NCBI GenBank assembly: GCA_030267565.1
Contig: BRXU01000048.1
Location: 434,001-498,000 of the forward strand
Direction: 5' to 3'
Length of the DNA stretch: 64,000 nucleotides
Source of the DNA: Pleodorina starrii
Taxonomy: Eukaryota > Chlorophyta > Chlorophyceae > Chlamydomonadales > Volvocaceae
The position numbers and the translations under genes are program-made. Of this stretch, positions 49,501-63,027 are shown one piece after another; position 1 is the stretch's first letter; every line of letters begins with the position of its first letter. The notes below the pieces were generated by a model that worked only from the letters and a program-made list of their open reading frames with translations, searched no databases and was not told where the DNA came from.

Positions 49501-52500
49501 AGGGTAACCGGGGTTCAGGGTTGTAGGGTTCCAGATTACAGATAAACGTGAATATCTCACTATCCTCTGGGCCGTTTCCATTGTTTCGAGTACAGTTGTG
49601 AAGCACTCAATGAGTACTATAATCTAGTACCTAGGTTTGTACGAATCCGGGTATGTCATGGGTATGGCTTTTACCTTGGCGAAATCGGCATGTGCCTCCC
49701 AGGGGGGAAATGGTGGTAGGACAGGGGCCTCTTAGTGGCCGTGGTCGTGAGTTCGAGGCCGGCCGTCGTCATGATGTGAGATTATATACTCCAGGGAGGG
49801 TGTCCGTACTGCAGGCTGGGCCATACAAGGCTCGGCAATATAAATCTGGGTGCCATGAACACCCCAAACCATTCAATTCTAGGCATAGGGAGGCCAAGAG
49901 GGCCCAGCTGCCAGGGCCACATACCAGTGACCCTGGTCCAACCATACGCATACGACTCCAATAGGATTCGAACCTGTGACATCGGGCTTCCGGCATGGCC
50001 ACTAGAGAGGCCATGGCCGCCCACCGCCATGGTGGTGGCGGGCCTGCCACCCAGCCCTGGAGCCAAGGGAGCCAAGGGCCACACCAAGAAAGGCAGGCAG
50101 GCCAAGGCCAAGGCCAAGTGAATAATATGTGTTGGGCTGTAGTATAGCAGTGGTATGGCAGTGGTTGGTAGTATAGCAGCAGTATAGCAGCAGTATAGCA
50201 GCAGTATAGCAGGCGGGCATACACACACCCATGCACACAGGCAGGCAGGCACCCCCCCTGCAGGAGAAGGGACCTTCCACAAAAATTGTTTTCGAGTTTC
50301 GGATATTTTTTTGGGGGGATGGATAGCTGAGACTATGAACAAAATTGTCGTGCATCAAGTTTGAACTCTTTCCGAGTTTTGGTTGGTTTTTTGGGGGGCG
50401 GCCTGTGGGGGTGCTGGCTGGCTGGCTGGCTGCTAGGGCAATGGACCCACAGGCAGTGGGCTGCAAGGGGTCTAGGGCTGGCCCATGCGAACGGTGTCGG
50501 TGCCATAAGTTATAATAATTAATATGAATATAATGAACCCATTGGGCGGCGGAACTTGTAACTTGGCTGGCCCCACATGCCTGTTTTGGCCCCCACTGGT
50601 ACACCCATCGAACCCCACTGACTGCAACCAGTCCCAGGCAGAAAAAGAAATGTTGCAATGTGCACATGGCCTTCACACTTGTAGAAGGGGGGTTTTGTGC
50701 GAAATCCTAACATCAGCCTAGGGTCTTAGGGATTTCGGGTGTGGGGGTTTTAGGGTAACCGGGGTTCAGGGTTGTAGGGTTCCAGATTACAGATAAACGT
50801 GAATATCTCACTATCCTCTGGGCCGTTTCCATTGTTTCGAGTACAGTTGTGAAGCACTCAATGAGTACTATAATCTAGTACCTAGGTTTGTACGAATCCG
50901 GGTATGTCATGGGTATGGCTTTTACCTTGGCGAAATCGGCATGTGCCTCCCAGGGGGGAAATGGTGGTAGGACAGGGGCCTCTTAGTGGCCGTGGTCGTG
51001 AGTTCGAGGCCGGCCGTCGTCATGATGTGAGATTATATACTCCAGGGAGGGTGTCCGTACTGCAGGCTGGGCCATACAAGGCTCGGCAATATAAATCTGG
51101 GTGCCATGAACACCCCAAACCATTCAATTCTAGGCATAGGGAGGCCAAGAGGGCCCAGCTGCCAGGGCCACATACCAGTGACCCTGGTCCAACCATACGC
51201 ATACGACTCCAATAGGATTCGAACCTGTGACATCGGGCTTCCGGCATGGCCACTAGAGAGGCCATGGCCGCCCACCGCCATGGTGGTGGCGGGCCTGCCA
51301 CCCAGCCCTGGAGCCAAGGGAGCCAAGGGCCACACCAAGAAAGGCAGGCAGGCCAAGGCCAAGGCCAAGTGAATAATATGTGTTGGGCTGTAGTATAGCA
51401 GTGGTATGGCAGTGGTTGGTAGTATAGCAGCAGTATAGCAGCAGTATAGCAGCAGTATAGCAGGCGGGCATACACACACCCATGCACACAGGCAGGCAGG
51501 CACCCCCCCTGCAGGAGAAGGGACCTTCCACAAAAATTGTTTTCGAGTTTCGGATATTTTTTTGGGGGGATGGATAGCTGAGACTATGAACAAAATTGTC
51601 GTGCATCAAGTTTGAACTCTTTCCGAGTTTTGGTTGGTTTTTTGGGGGGCGGCCTGTGGGGGTGCTGGCTGGCTGGCTGGCTGCTAGGGCAATGGACCCA
51701 CAGGCAGTGGGCTGCAAGGGGTCTAGGGCTGGCCCATGCGAACGGTGTCGGTGCCATAAGTTATAATAATTAATATGAATATAATGAACCCATTGGGCGG
51801 CGGAACTTGTAACTTGGCTGGCCCCACATGCCTGTTTTGGCCCCCACTGGTACACCCATCGAACCCCACTGACTGCAACCAGTCCCAGGCAGAAAAAGAA
51901 ATGTTGCAATGTGCACATGGCCTTCACACTTGTAGAAGGGGGGTTTTGTGCGAAATCCTAACATCAGCCTAGGGTCTTAGGGATTTCGGGTGTGGGGGTT
52001 TTAGGGTAACCGGGGTTCAGGGTTGTAGGGTTCCAGATTACAGATAAACGTGAATATCTCACTATCCTCTGGGCCGTTTCCATTGTTTCGAGTACAGTTG
52101 TGAAGCACTCAATGAGTACTATAATCTAGTACCTAGGTTTGTACGAATCCGGGTATGTCATGGGTATGGCTTTTACCTTGGCGAAATCGGCATGTGCCTC
52201 CCAGGGGGGAAATGGTGGTAGGACAGGGGCCTCTTAGTGGCCGTGGTCGTGAGTTCGAGGCCGGCCGTCGTCATGATGTGAGATTATATACTCCAGGGAG
52301 GGTGTCCGTACTGCAGGCTGGGCCATACAAGGCTCGGCAATATAAATCTGGGTGCCATGAACACCCCAAACCATTCAATTCTAGGCATAGGGAGGCCAAG
52401 AGGGCCCAGCTGCCAGGGCCACATACCAGTGACCCTGGTCCAACCATACGCATACGACTCCAATAGGATTCGAACCTGTGACATCGGGCTTCCGGCATGG

Positions 52501-55500
52501 CCACTAGAGAGGCCATGGCCGCCCACCGCCATGGTGGTGGCGGGCCTGCCACCCAGCCCTGGAGCCAAGGGAGCCAAGGGCCACACCAAGAAAGGCAGGC
52601 AGGCCAAGGCCAAGGCCAAGTGAATAATATGTGTTGGGCTGTAGTATAGCAGTGGTATGGCAGTGGTTGGTAGTATAGCAGCAGTATAGCAGCAGTATAG
52701 CAGCAGTATAGCAGGCGGGCATACACACACCCATGCACACAGGCAGGCAGGCACCCCCCCTGCAGGAGAAGGGACCTTCCACAAAAATTGTTTTCGAGTT
52801 TCGGATATTTTTTTGGGGGGATGGATAGCTGAGACTATGAACAAAATTGTCGTGCATCAAGTTTGAACTCTTTCCGAGTTTTGGTTGGTTTTTTGGGGGG
52901 CGGCCTGTGGGGGTGCTGGCTGGCTGGCTGGCTGCTAGGGCAATGGACCCACAGGCAGTGGGCTGCAAGGGGTCTAGGGCTGGCCCATGCGAACGGTGTC
53001 GGTGCCATAAGTTATAATAATTAATATGAATATAATGAACCCATTGGGCGGCGGAACTTGTAACTTGGCTGGCCCCACATGCCTGTTTTGGCCCCCACTG
53101 GTACACCCATCGAACCCCACTGACTGCAACCAGTCCCAGGCAGAAAAAGAAATGTTGCAATGTGCACATGGCCTTCACACTTGTAGAAGGGGGGTTTTGT
53201 GCGAAATCCTAACATCAGCCTAGGGTCTTAGGGATTTCGGGTGTGGGGGTTTTAGGGTAACCGGGGTTCAGGGTTGTAGGGTTCCAGATTACAGATAAAC
53301 GTGAATATCTCACTATCCTCTGGGCCGTTTCCATTGTTTCGAGTACAGTTGTGAAGCACTCAATGAGTACTATAATCTAGTACCTAGGTTTGTACGAATC
53401 CGGGTATGTCATGGGTATGGCTTTTACCTTGGCGAAATCGGCATGTGCCTCCCAGGGGGGAAATGGTGGTAGGACAGGGGCCTCTTAGTGGCCGTGGTCG
53501 TGAGTTCGAGGCCGGCCGTCGTCATGATGTGAGATTATATACTCCAGGGAGGGTGTCCGTACTGCAGGCTGGGCCATACAAGGCTCGGCAATATAAATCT
53601 GGGTGCCATGAACACCCCAAACCATTCAATTCTAGGCATAGGGAGGCCAAGAGGGCCCAGCTGCCAGGGCCACATACCAGTGACCCTGGTCCAACCATAC
53701 GCATACGACTCCAATAGGATTCGAACCTGTGACATCGGGCTTCCGGCATGGCCACTAGAGAGGCCATGGCCGCCCACCGCCATGGTGGTGGCGGGCCTGC
53801 CACCCAGCCCTGGAGCCAAGGGAGCCAAGGGCCACACCAAGAAAGGCAGGCAGGCCAAGGCCAAGGCCAAGTGAATAATATGTGTTGGGCTGTAGTATAG
53901 CAGTGGTATGGCAGTGGTTGGTAGTATAGCAGCAGTATAGCAGCAGTATAGCAGCAGTATAGCAGGCGGGCATACACACACCCATGCACACAGGCAGGCA
54001 GGCACCCCCCCTGCAGGAGAAGGGACCTTCCACAAAAATTGTTTTCGAGTTTCGGATATTTTTTTGGGGGGATGGATAGCTGAGACTATGAACAAAATTG
54101 TCGTGCATCAAGTTTGAACTCTTTCCGAGTTTTGGTTGGTTTTTTGGGGGGCGGCCTGTGGGGGTGCTGGCTGGCTGGCTGGCTGCTAGGGCAATGGACC
54201 CACAGGCAGTGGGCTGCAAGGGGTCTAGGGCTGGCCCATGCGAACGGTGTCGGTGCCATAAGTTATAATAATTAATATGAATATAATGAACCCATTGGGC
54301 GGCGGAACTTGTAACTTGGCTGGCCCCACATGCCTGTTTTGGCCCCCACTGGTACACCCATCGAACCCCACTGACTGCAACCAGTCCCAGGCAGAAAAAG
54401 AAATGTTGCAATGTGCACATGGCCTTCACACTTGTAGAAGGGGGGTTTTGTGCGAAATCCTAACATCAGCCTAGGGTCTTAGGGATTTCGGGTGTGGGGG
54501 TTTTAGGGTAACCGGGGTTCAGGGTTGTAGGGTTCCAGATTACAGATAAACGTGAATATCTCACTATCCTCTGGGCCGTTTCCATTGTTTCGAGTACAGT
54601 TGTGAAGCACTCAATGAGTACTATAATCTAGTACCTAGGTTTGTACGAATCCGGGTATGTCATGGGTATGGCTTTTACCTTGGCGAAATCGGCATGTGCC
54701 TCCCAGGGGGGAAATGGTGGTAGGACAGGGGCCTCTTAGTGGCCGTGGTCGTGAGTTCGAGGCCGGCCGTCGTCATGATGTGAGATTATATACTCCAGGG
54801 AGGGTGTCCGTACTGCAGGCTGGGCCATACAAGGCTCGGCAATATAAATCTGGGTGCCATGAACACCCCAAACCATTCAATTCTAGGCATAGGGAGGCCA
54901 AGAGGGCCCAGCTGCCAGGGCCACATACCAGTGACCCTGGTCCAACCATACGCATACGACTCCAATAGGATTCGAACCTGTGACATCGGGCTTCCGGCAT
55001 GGCCACTAGAGAGGCCATGGCCGCCCACCGCCATGGTGGTGGCGGGCCTGCCACCCAGCCCTGGAGCCAAGGGAGCCAAGGGCCACACCAAGAAAGGCAG
55101 GCAGGCCAAGGCCAAGGCCAAGTGAATAATATGTGTTGGGCTGTAGTATAGCAGTGGTATGGCAGTGGTTGGTAGTATAGCAGCAGTATAGCAGCAGTAT
55201 AGCAGCAGTATAGCAGGCGGGCATACACACACCCATGCACACAGGCAGGCAGGCACCCCCCCTGCAGGAGAAGGGACCTTCCACAAAAATTGTTTTCGAG
55301 TTTCGGATATTTTTTTGGGGGGATGGATAGCTGAGACTATGAACAAAATTGTCGTGCATCAAGTTTGAACTCTTTCCGAGTTTTGGTTGGTTTTTTGGGG
55401 GGCGGCCTGTGGGGGTGCTGGCTGGCTGGCTGGCTGCTAGGGCAATGGACCCACAGGCAGTGGGCTGCAAGGGGTCTAGGGCTGGCCCATGCGAACGGTG

Positions 55501-58500
55501 TCGGTGCCATAAGTTATAATAATTAATATGAATATAATGAACCCATTGGGCGGCGGAACTTGTAACTTGGCTGGCCCCACATGCCTGTTTTGGCCCCCAC
55601 TGGTACACCCATCGAACCCCACTGACTGCAACCAGTCCCAGGCAGAAAAAGAAATGTTGCAATGTGCACATGGCCTTCACACTTGTAGAAGGGGGGTTTT
55701 GTGCGAAATCCTAACATCAGCCTAGGGTCTTAGGGATTTCGGGTGTGGGGGTTTTAGGGTAACCGGGGTTCAGGGTTGTAGGGTTCCAGATTACAGATAA
55801 ACGTGAATATCTCACTATCCTCTGGGCCGTTTCCATTGTTTCGAGTACAGTTGTGAAGCACTCAATGAGTACTATAATCTAGTACCTAGGTTTGTACGAA
55901 TCCGGGTATGTCATGGGTATGGCTTTTACCTTGGCGAAATCGGCATGTGCCTCCCAGGGGGGAAATGGTGGTAGGACAGGGGCCTCTTAGTGGCCGTGGT
56001 CGTGAGTTCGAGGCCGGCCGTCGTCATGATGTGAGATTATATACTCCAGGGAGGGTGTCCGTACTGCAGGCTGGGCCATACAAGGCTCGGCAATATAAAT
56101 CTGGGTGCCATGAACACCCCAAACCATTCAATTCTAGGCATAGGGAGGCCAAGAGGGCCCAGCTGCCAGGGCCACATACCAGTGACCCTGGTCCAACCAT
56201 ACGCATACGACTCCAATAGGATTCGAACCTGTGACATCGGGCTTCCGGCATGGCCACTAGAGAGGCCATGGCCGCCCACCGCCATGGTGGTGGCGGGCCT
56301 GCCACCCAGCCCTGGAGCCAAGGGAGCCAAGGGCCACACCAAGAAAGGCAGGCAGGCCAAGGCCAAGGCCAAGTGAATAATATGTGTTGGGCTGTAGTAT
56401 AGCAGTGGTATGGCAGTGGTTGGTAGTATAGCAGCAGTATAGCAGCAGTATAGCAGCAGTATAGCAGGCGGGCATACACACACCCATGCACACAGGCAGG
56501 CAGGCACCCCCCCTGCAGGAGAAGGGACCTTCCACAAAAATTGTTTTCGAGTTTCGGATATTTTTTTGGGGGGATGGATAGCTGAGACTATGAACAAAAT
56601 TGTCGTGCATCAAGTTTGAACTCTTTCCGAGTTTTGGTTGGTTTTTTGGGGGGCGGCCTGTGGGGGTGCTGGCTGGCTGGCTGGCTGCTAGGGCAATGGA
56701 CCCACAGGCAGTGGGCTGCAAGGGGTCTAGGGCTGGCCCATGCGAACGGTGTCGGTGCCATAAGTTATAATAATTAATATGAATATAATGAACCCATTGG
56801 GCGGCGGAACTTGTAACTTGGCTGGCCCCACATGCCTGTTTTGGCCCCCACTGGTACACCCATCGAACCCCACTGACTGCAACCAGTCCCAGGCAGAAAA
56901 AGAAATGTTGCAATGTGCACATGGCCTTCACACTTGTAGAAGGGGGGTTTTGTGCGAAATCCTAACATCAGCCTAGGGTCTTAGGGATTTCGGGTGTGGG
57001 GGTTTTAGGGTAACCGGGGTTCAGGGTTGTAGGGTTCCAGATTACAGATAAACGTGAATATCTCACTATCCTCTGGGCCGTTTCCATTGTTTCGAGTACA
57101 GTTGTGAAGCACTCAATGAGTACTATAATCTAGTACCTAGGTTTGTACGAATCCGGGTATGTCATGGGTATGGCTTTTACCTTGGCGAAATCGGCATGTG
57201 CCTCCCAGGGGGGAAATGGTGGTAGGACAGGGGCCTCTTAGTGGCCGTGGTCGTGAGTTCGAGGCCGGCCGTCGTCATGATGTGAGATTATATACTCCAG
57301 GGAGGGTGTCCGTACTGCAGGCTGGGCCATACAAGGCTCGGCAATATAAATCTGGGTGCCATGAACACCCCAAACCATTCAATTCTAGGCATAGGGAGGC
57401 CAAGAGGGCCCAGCTGCCAGGGCCACATACCAGTGACCCTGGTCCAACCATACGCATACGACTCCAATAGGATTCGAACCTGTGACATCGGGCTTCCGGC
57501 ATGGCCACTAGAGAGGCCATGGCCGCCCACCGCCATGGTGGTGGCGGGCCTGCCACCCAGCCCTGGAGCCAAGGGAGCCAAGGGCCACACCAAGAAAGGC
57601 AGGCAGGCCAAGGCCAAGGCCAAGTGAATAATATGTGTTGGGCTGTAGTATAGCAGTGGTATGGCAGTGGTTGGTAGTATAGCAGCAGTATAGCAGCAGT
57701 ATAGCAGCAGTATAGCAGGCGGGCATACACACACCCATGCACACAGGCAGGCAGGCACCCCCCCTGCAGGAGAAGGGACCTTCCACAAAAATTGTTTTCG
57801 AGTTTCGGATATTTTTTTGGGGGGATGGATAGCTGAGACTATGAACAAAATTGTCGTGCATCAAGTTTGAACTCTTTCCGAGTTTTGGTTGGTTTTTTGG
57901 GGGGCGGCCTGTGGGGGTGCTGGCTGGCTGGCTGGCTGCTAGGGCAATGGACCCACAGGCAGTGGGCTGCAAGGGGTCTAGGGCTGGCCCATGCGAACGG
58001 TGTCGGTGCCATAAGTTATAATAATTAATATGAATATAATGAACCCATTGGGCGGCGGAACTTGTAACTTGGCTGGCCCCACATGCCTGTTTTGGCCCCC
58101 ACTGGTACACCCATCGAACCCCACTGACTGCAACCAGTCCCAGGCAGAAAAAGAAATGTTGCAATGTGCACATGGCCTTCACACTTGTAGAAGGGGGGTT
58201 TTGTGCGAAATCCTAACATCAGCCTAGGGTCTTAGGGATTTCGGGTGTGGGGGTTTTAGGGTAACCGGGGTTCAGGGTTGTAGGGTTCCAGATTACAGAT
58301 AAACGTGAATATCTCACTATCCTCTGGGCCGTTTCCATTGTTTCGAGTACAGTTGTGAAGCACTCAATGAGTACTATAATCTAGTACCTAGGTTTGTACG
58401 AATCCGGGTATGTCATGGGTATGGCTTTTACCTTGGCGAAATCGGCATGTGCCTCCCAGGGGGGAAATGGTGGTAGGACAGGGGCCTCTTAGTGGCCGTG

Positions 58501-61500
58501 GTCGTGAGTTCGAGGCCGGCCGTCGTCATGATGTGAGATTATATACTCCAGGGAGGGTGTCCGTACTGCAGGCTGGGCCATACAAGGCTCGGCAATATAA
58601 ATCTGGGTGCCATGAACACCCCAAACCATTCAATTCTAGGCATAGGGAGGCCAAGAGGGCCCAGCTGCCAGGGCCACATACCAGTGACCCTGGTCCAACC
58701 ATACGCATACGACTCCAATAGGATTCGAACCTGTGACATCGGGCTTCCGGCATGGCCACTAGAGAGGCCATGGCCGCCCACCGCCATGGTGGTGGCGGGC
58801 CTGCCACCCAGCCCTGGAGCCAAGGGAGCCAAGGGCCACACCAAGAAAGGCAGGCAGGCCAAGGCCAAGGCCAAGTGAATAATATGTGTTGGGCTGTAGT
58901 ATAGCAGTGGTATGGCAGTGGTTGGTAGTATAGCAGCAGTATAGCAGCAGTATAGCAGCAGTATAGCAGGCGGGCATACACACACCCATGCACACAGGCA
59001 GGCAGGCACCCCCCCTGCAGGAGAAGGGACCTTCCACAAAAATTGTTTTCGAGTTTCGGATATTTTTTTGGGGGGATGGATAGCTGAGACTATGAACAAA
59101 ATTGTCGTGCATCAAGTTTGAACTCTTTCCGAGTTTTGGTTGGTTTTTTGGGGGGCGGCCTGTGGGGGTGCTGGCTGGCTGGCTGGCTGCTAGGGCAATG
59201 GACCCACAGGCAGTGGGCTGCAAGGGGTCTAGGGCTGGCCCATGCGAACGGTGTCGGTGCCATAAGTTATAATAATTAATATGAATATAATGAACCCATT
59301 GGGCGGCGGAACTTGTAACTTGGCTGGCCCCACATGCCTGTTTTGGCCCCCACTGGTACACCCATCGAACCCCACTGACTGCAACCAGTCCCAGGCAGAA
59401 AAAGAAATGTTGCAATGTGCACATGGCCTTCACACTTGTAGAAGGGGGGTTTTGTGCGAAATCCTAACATCAGCCTAGGGTCTTAGGGATTTCGGGTGTG
59501 GGGGTTTTAGGGTAACCGGGGTTCAGGGTTGTAGGGTTCCAGATTACAGATAAACGTGAATATCTCACTATCCTCTGGGCCGTTTCCATTGTTTCGAGTA
59601 CAGTTGTGAAGCACTCAATGAGTACTATAATCTAGTACCTAGGTTTGTACGAATCCGGGTATGTCATGGGTATGGCTTTTACCTTGGCGAAATCGGCATG
59701 TGCCTCCCAGGGGGGAAATGGTGGTAGGACAGGGGCCTCTTAGTGGCCGTGGTCGTGAGTTCGAGGCCGGCCGTCGTCATGATGTGAGATTATATACTCC
59801 AGGGAGGGTGTCCGTACTGCAGGCTGGGCCATACAAGGCTCGGCAATATAAATCTGGGTGCCATGAACACCCCAAACCATTCAATTCTAGGCATAGGGAG
59901 GCCAAGAGGGCCCAGCTGCCAGGGCCACATACCAGTGACCCTGGTCCAACCATACGCATACGACTCCAATAGGATTCGAACCTGTGACATCGGGCTTCCG
60001 GCATGGCCACTAGAGAGGCCATGGCCGCCCACCGCCATGGTGGTGGCGGGCCTGCCACCCAGCCCTGGAGCCAAGGGAGCCAAGGGCCACACCAAGAAAG
60101 GCAGGCAGGCCAAGGCCAAGGCCAAGTGAATAATATGTGTTGGGCTGTAGTATAGCAGTGGTATGGCAGTGGTTGGTAGTATAGCAGCAGTATAGCAGCA
60201 GTATAGCAGCAGTATAGCAGGCGGGCATACACACACCCATGCACACAGGCAGGCAGGCACCCCCCCTGCAGGAGAAGGGACCTTCCACAAAAATTGTTTT
60301 CGAGTTTCGGATATTTTTTTGGGGGGATGGATAGCTGAGACTATGAACAAAATTGTCGTGCATCAAGTTTGAACTCTTTCCGAGTTTTGGTTGGTTTTTT
60401 GGGGGGCGGCCTGTGGGGGTGCTGGCTGGCTGGCTGGCTGCTAGGGCAATGGACCCACAGGCAGTGGGCTGCAAGGGGTCTAGGGCTGGCCCATGCGAAC
60501 GGTGTCGGTGCCATAAGTTATAATAATTAATATGAATATAATGAACCCATTGGGCGGCGGAACTTGTAACTTGGCTGGCCCCACATGCCTGTTTTGGCCC
60601 CCACTGGTACACCCATCGAACCCCACTGACTGCAACCAGTCCCAGGCAGAAAAAGAAATGTTGCAATGTGCACATGGCCTTCACACTTGTAGAAGGGGGG
60701 TTTTGTGCGAAATCCTAACATCAGCCTAGGGTCTTAGGGATTTCGGGTGTGGGGGTTTTAGGGTAACCGGGGTTCAGGGTTGTAGGGTTCCAGATTACAG
60801 ATAAACGTGAATATCTCACTATCCTCTGGGCCGTTTCCATTGTTTCGAGTACAGTTGTGAAGCACTCAATGAGTACTATAATCTAGTACCTAGGTTTGTA
60901 CGAATCCGGGTATGTCATGGGTATGGCTTTTACCTTGGCGAAATCGGCATGTGCCTCCCAGGGGGGAAATGGTGGTAGGACAGGGGCCTCTTAGTGGCCG
61001 TGGTCGTGAGTTCGAGGCCGGCCGTCGTCATGATGTGAGATTATATACTCCAGGGAGGGTGTCCGTACTGCAGGCTGGGCCATACAAGGCTCGGCAATAT
61101 AAATCTGGGTGCCATGAACACCCCAAACCATTCAATTCTAGGCATAGGGAGGCCAAGAGGGCCCAGCTGCCAGGGCCACATACCAGTGACCCTGGTCCAA
61201 CCATACGCATACGACTCCAATAGGATTCGAACCTGTGACATCGGGCTTCCGGCATGGCCACTAGAGAGGCCATGGCCGCCCACCGCCATGGTGGTGGCGG
61301 GCCTGCCACCCAGCCCTGGAGCCAAGGGAGCCAAGGGCCACACCAAGAAAGGCAGGCAGGCCAAGGCCAAGGCCAAGTGAATAATATGTGTTGGGCTGTA
61401 GTATAGCAGTGGTATGGCAGTGGTTGGTAGTATAGCAGCAGTATAGCAGCAGTATAGCAGCAGTATAGCAGGCGGGCATACACACACCCATGCACACAGG

Positions 61501-62249
61501 CAGGCAGGCACCCCCCCTGCAGGAGAAGGGACCTTCCACAAAAATTGTTTTCGAGTTTCGGATATTTTTTTGGGGGGATGGATAGCTGAGACTATGAACA
61601 AAATTGTCGTGCATCAAGTTTGAACTCTTTCCGAGTTTTGGTTGGTTTTTTGGGGGGCGGCCTGTGGGGGTGCTGGCTGGCTGGCTGGCTGCTAGGGCAA
61701 TGGACCCACAGGCAGTGGGCTGCAAGGGGTCTAGGGCTGGCCCATGCGAACGGTGTCGGTGCCATAAGTTATAATAATTAATATGAATATAATGAACCCA
61801 TTGGGCGGCGGAACTTGTAACTTGGCTGGCCCCACATGCCTGTTTTGGCCCCCACTGGTACACCCATCGAACCCCACTGACTGCAACCAGTCCCAGGCAG
61901 AAAAAGAAATGTTGCAATGTGCACATGGCCTTCACACTTGTAGAAGGGGGGTTTTGTGCGAAATCCTAACATCAGCCTAGGGTCTTAGGTATACTCAACT
62001 GAGGACGCAAAACCTGCATTTATTCGTGATGCAACACCAATTCGATACGATCAAGGAAATGACAGCCTTGGCATCATGATCGCAGTTTCGTTTCCAAAGA
62101 ATTATTCCAAGAACGGGCTGTGACGGGGCACTTGCTAACTCCAAAGCTTCCGTTGATACCATGCTTGCCAAATCAGAGTTTCCGAAGGATGAATCAAGTC
62201 GAATCCCATCCGAAACTGATGTCTGACGTGCCATATATCTTAACTTAGA

Positions 62250-62400
62250 TTGTCGGTTGGGTTTCGAACCCGCACGGCGTATGACTGGGGCTCGCCGCCT
62301 CCCAAATGCACACGCATCAACCGCTTACACAAGTAATTAGGAGGATTCGAACCCGTACGGGGTTCGGCTCGATACCAAATTGTAGGTTTCAGCCAAAGGA
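62250..62400 (-). other. Two further B-box-like sites right of the array
   Basis: On the minus strand GGTTCGAATCC (62343-62353) is an exact B-box, and GGGTTCGAAACCC at about 62263-62275 is a close variant. The stretch upstream on the minus strand (TAAGCGGTTGATGC region) is weakly tRNA-like. No T-stem of five pairs forms, so I do not call a tRNA gene. Confidence 0.4.
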
Positions 62401-62598
62401 CCTATTGATATGAGCTGCGCAGCCCAGAACTGCACTTATCCCCCCTGCCATGACAGGAGATGGCCAGTGAGATCATATCTCTCAGGGGGGGCCAGGTTGA
62501 CCGTCACCTGGCAGCAAGTGGATGAATTGGGGCTTGCATGCTTGCCAGACGGTCAGGCGTGAAACCCTATCCCGACTGGTAACGGATGCGAGTTAAGT

Positions 62599-62621
62599 AG
62601 AGGGGTGTATTACGCCCCTCT
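62599..62621. repeat. Short hairpin AGAGGGGTG / CGCCCCTCT
   Basis: Nine-base stem with one G-T pair and a 5-nt loop, immediately after the first direct repeat. Confidence 0.75.
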
Positions 62622-62770
62622 TACCCAAAACCCACACACTGACCCATGGATTTCGAATCCATTGGGATGATGAATGGTTCCACGAAGGTGCATCCACGAA
62701 GGCGATTATGACGGTTCTGATCCTTACCATAACATCAGGGCTTTTTGAGTCATAGACCTGATGGGTTGGC

Positions 62771-62801
62771 CTGCCTTCGACAGGTTCCCTGTCGAAGGCA
62801 G
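62771..62801. repeat. Perfect 14-bp inverted repeat with 3-nt loop
   Basis: CTGCCTTCGACAGG and its exact reverse complement are separated by three bases, between the two direct repeats. Confidence 0.85.
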
Positions 62802-63027
62802 ATAAGGAGGCGACCGACTGAATCACCAACGGAGTTGCACCACGTAAGGGACCTCGGTTGATGGACACATGGGTACTAAGGTTCACGGACCTTAGGGATG
62901 AGATCGCACCTCTTAAGGGGTGGGCCAGGTTGACCGTCACCTGGCAGCAAGTGGATGACTTGGGGCTTGCATGCTTGCCAGTGGGTCAGGAGTGACAACC
63001 TATCCCCACTGGTAACGGATGCGAGTT

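Larger units (their letters stand above)
36991..61989 (+). repeat. 25-kb satellite array: 20 head-to-tail copies of a 1251-bp unit
   Basis: Unit k starts at 36991 + 1251k (k = 0 to 19). Landmark words recur at exactly 1251-bp steps through all copies, and equivalent reading frames translate identically in every copy. There are thus no indels and essentially no divergence where I checked. The array starts within AGGGTAACCGGGG and stops in the twentieth copy at 61989, 21 bases short of a full unit. Each unit holds a TTTTAGGG word, two opposed tRNA-like segments, a GTATAGCAGCA microsatellite, a GGCT run, an AT-rich patch (about +1008 to +1038) and two related CGAGTTT...TTTTTTGGGGGG blocks. Open frames up to 224 codons occur on both strands and overlap; none looks like a real gene. 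All units point the same way. Confidence 0.97.
62469..63027 (+). repeat. Pair of ~127-bp direct repeats flanking ~300 bp (TRIM-like arrangement)
   Basis: 62469-62594 and 62899-63027 are direct repeats with shared words GGCCAGGTTGACCGTCACC, GGGGCTTGCATGCTTGCCAG and ACTGGTAACGGATGCGAGTT, and scattered differences. The 300-bp interior contains two hairpins. The size resembles a terminal-repeat-in-miniature element, but the repeats lack TG...CA ends and I see no primer-binding site. A simple duplication is equally possible. Confidence 0.65.

Noticed and set aside
36991..61989. Minus-strand frames of 224, 186 and 155 codons and plus-strand frames of 103 and 65 codons in each unit
   Set aside because: They overlap each other on both strands, consist partly of microsatellite translations, have no domain, and recur only because the unit repeats.
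36991..61989. CRISPR-like array
   Set aside because: The repeat is 1251 bp and contiguous, with no variable spacers, in a eukaryotic genome.
62593..62940. 115-codon minus-strand frame between the direct repeats
   Set aside because: It reads through the hairpins and one direct repeat and has no family resemblance that I can support.
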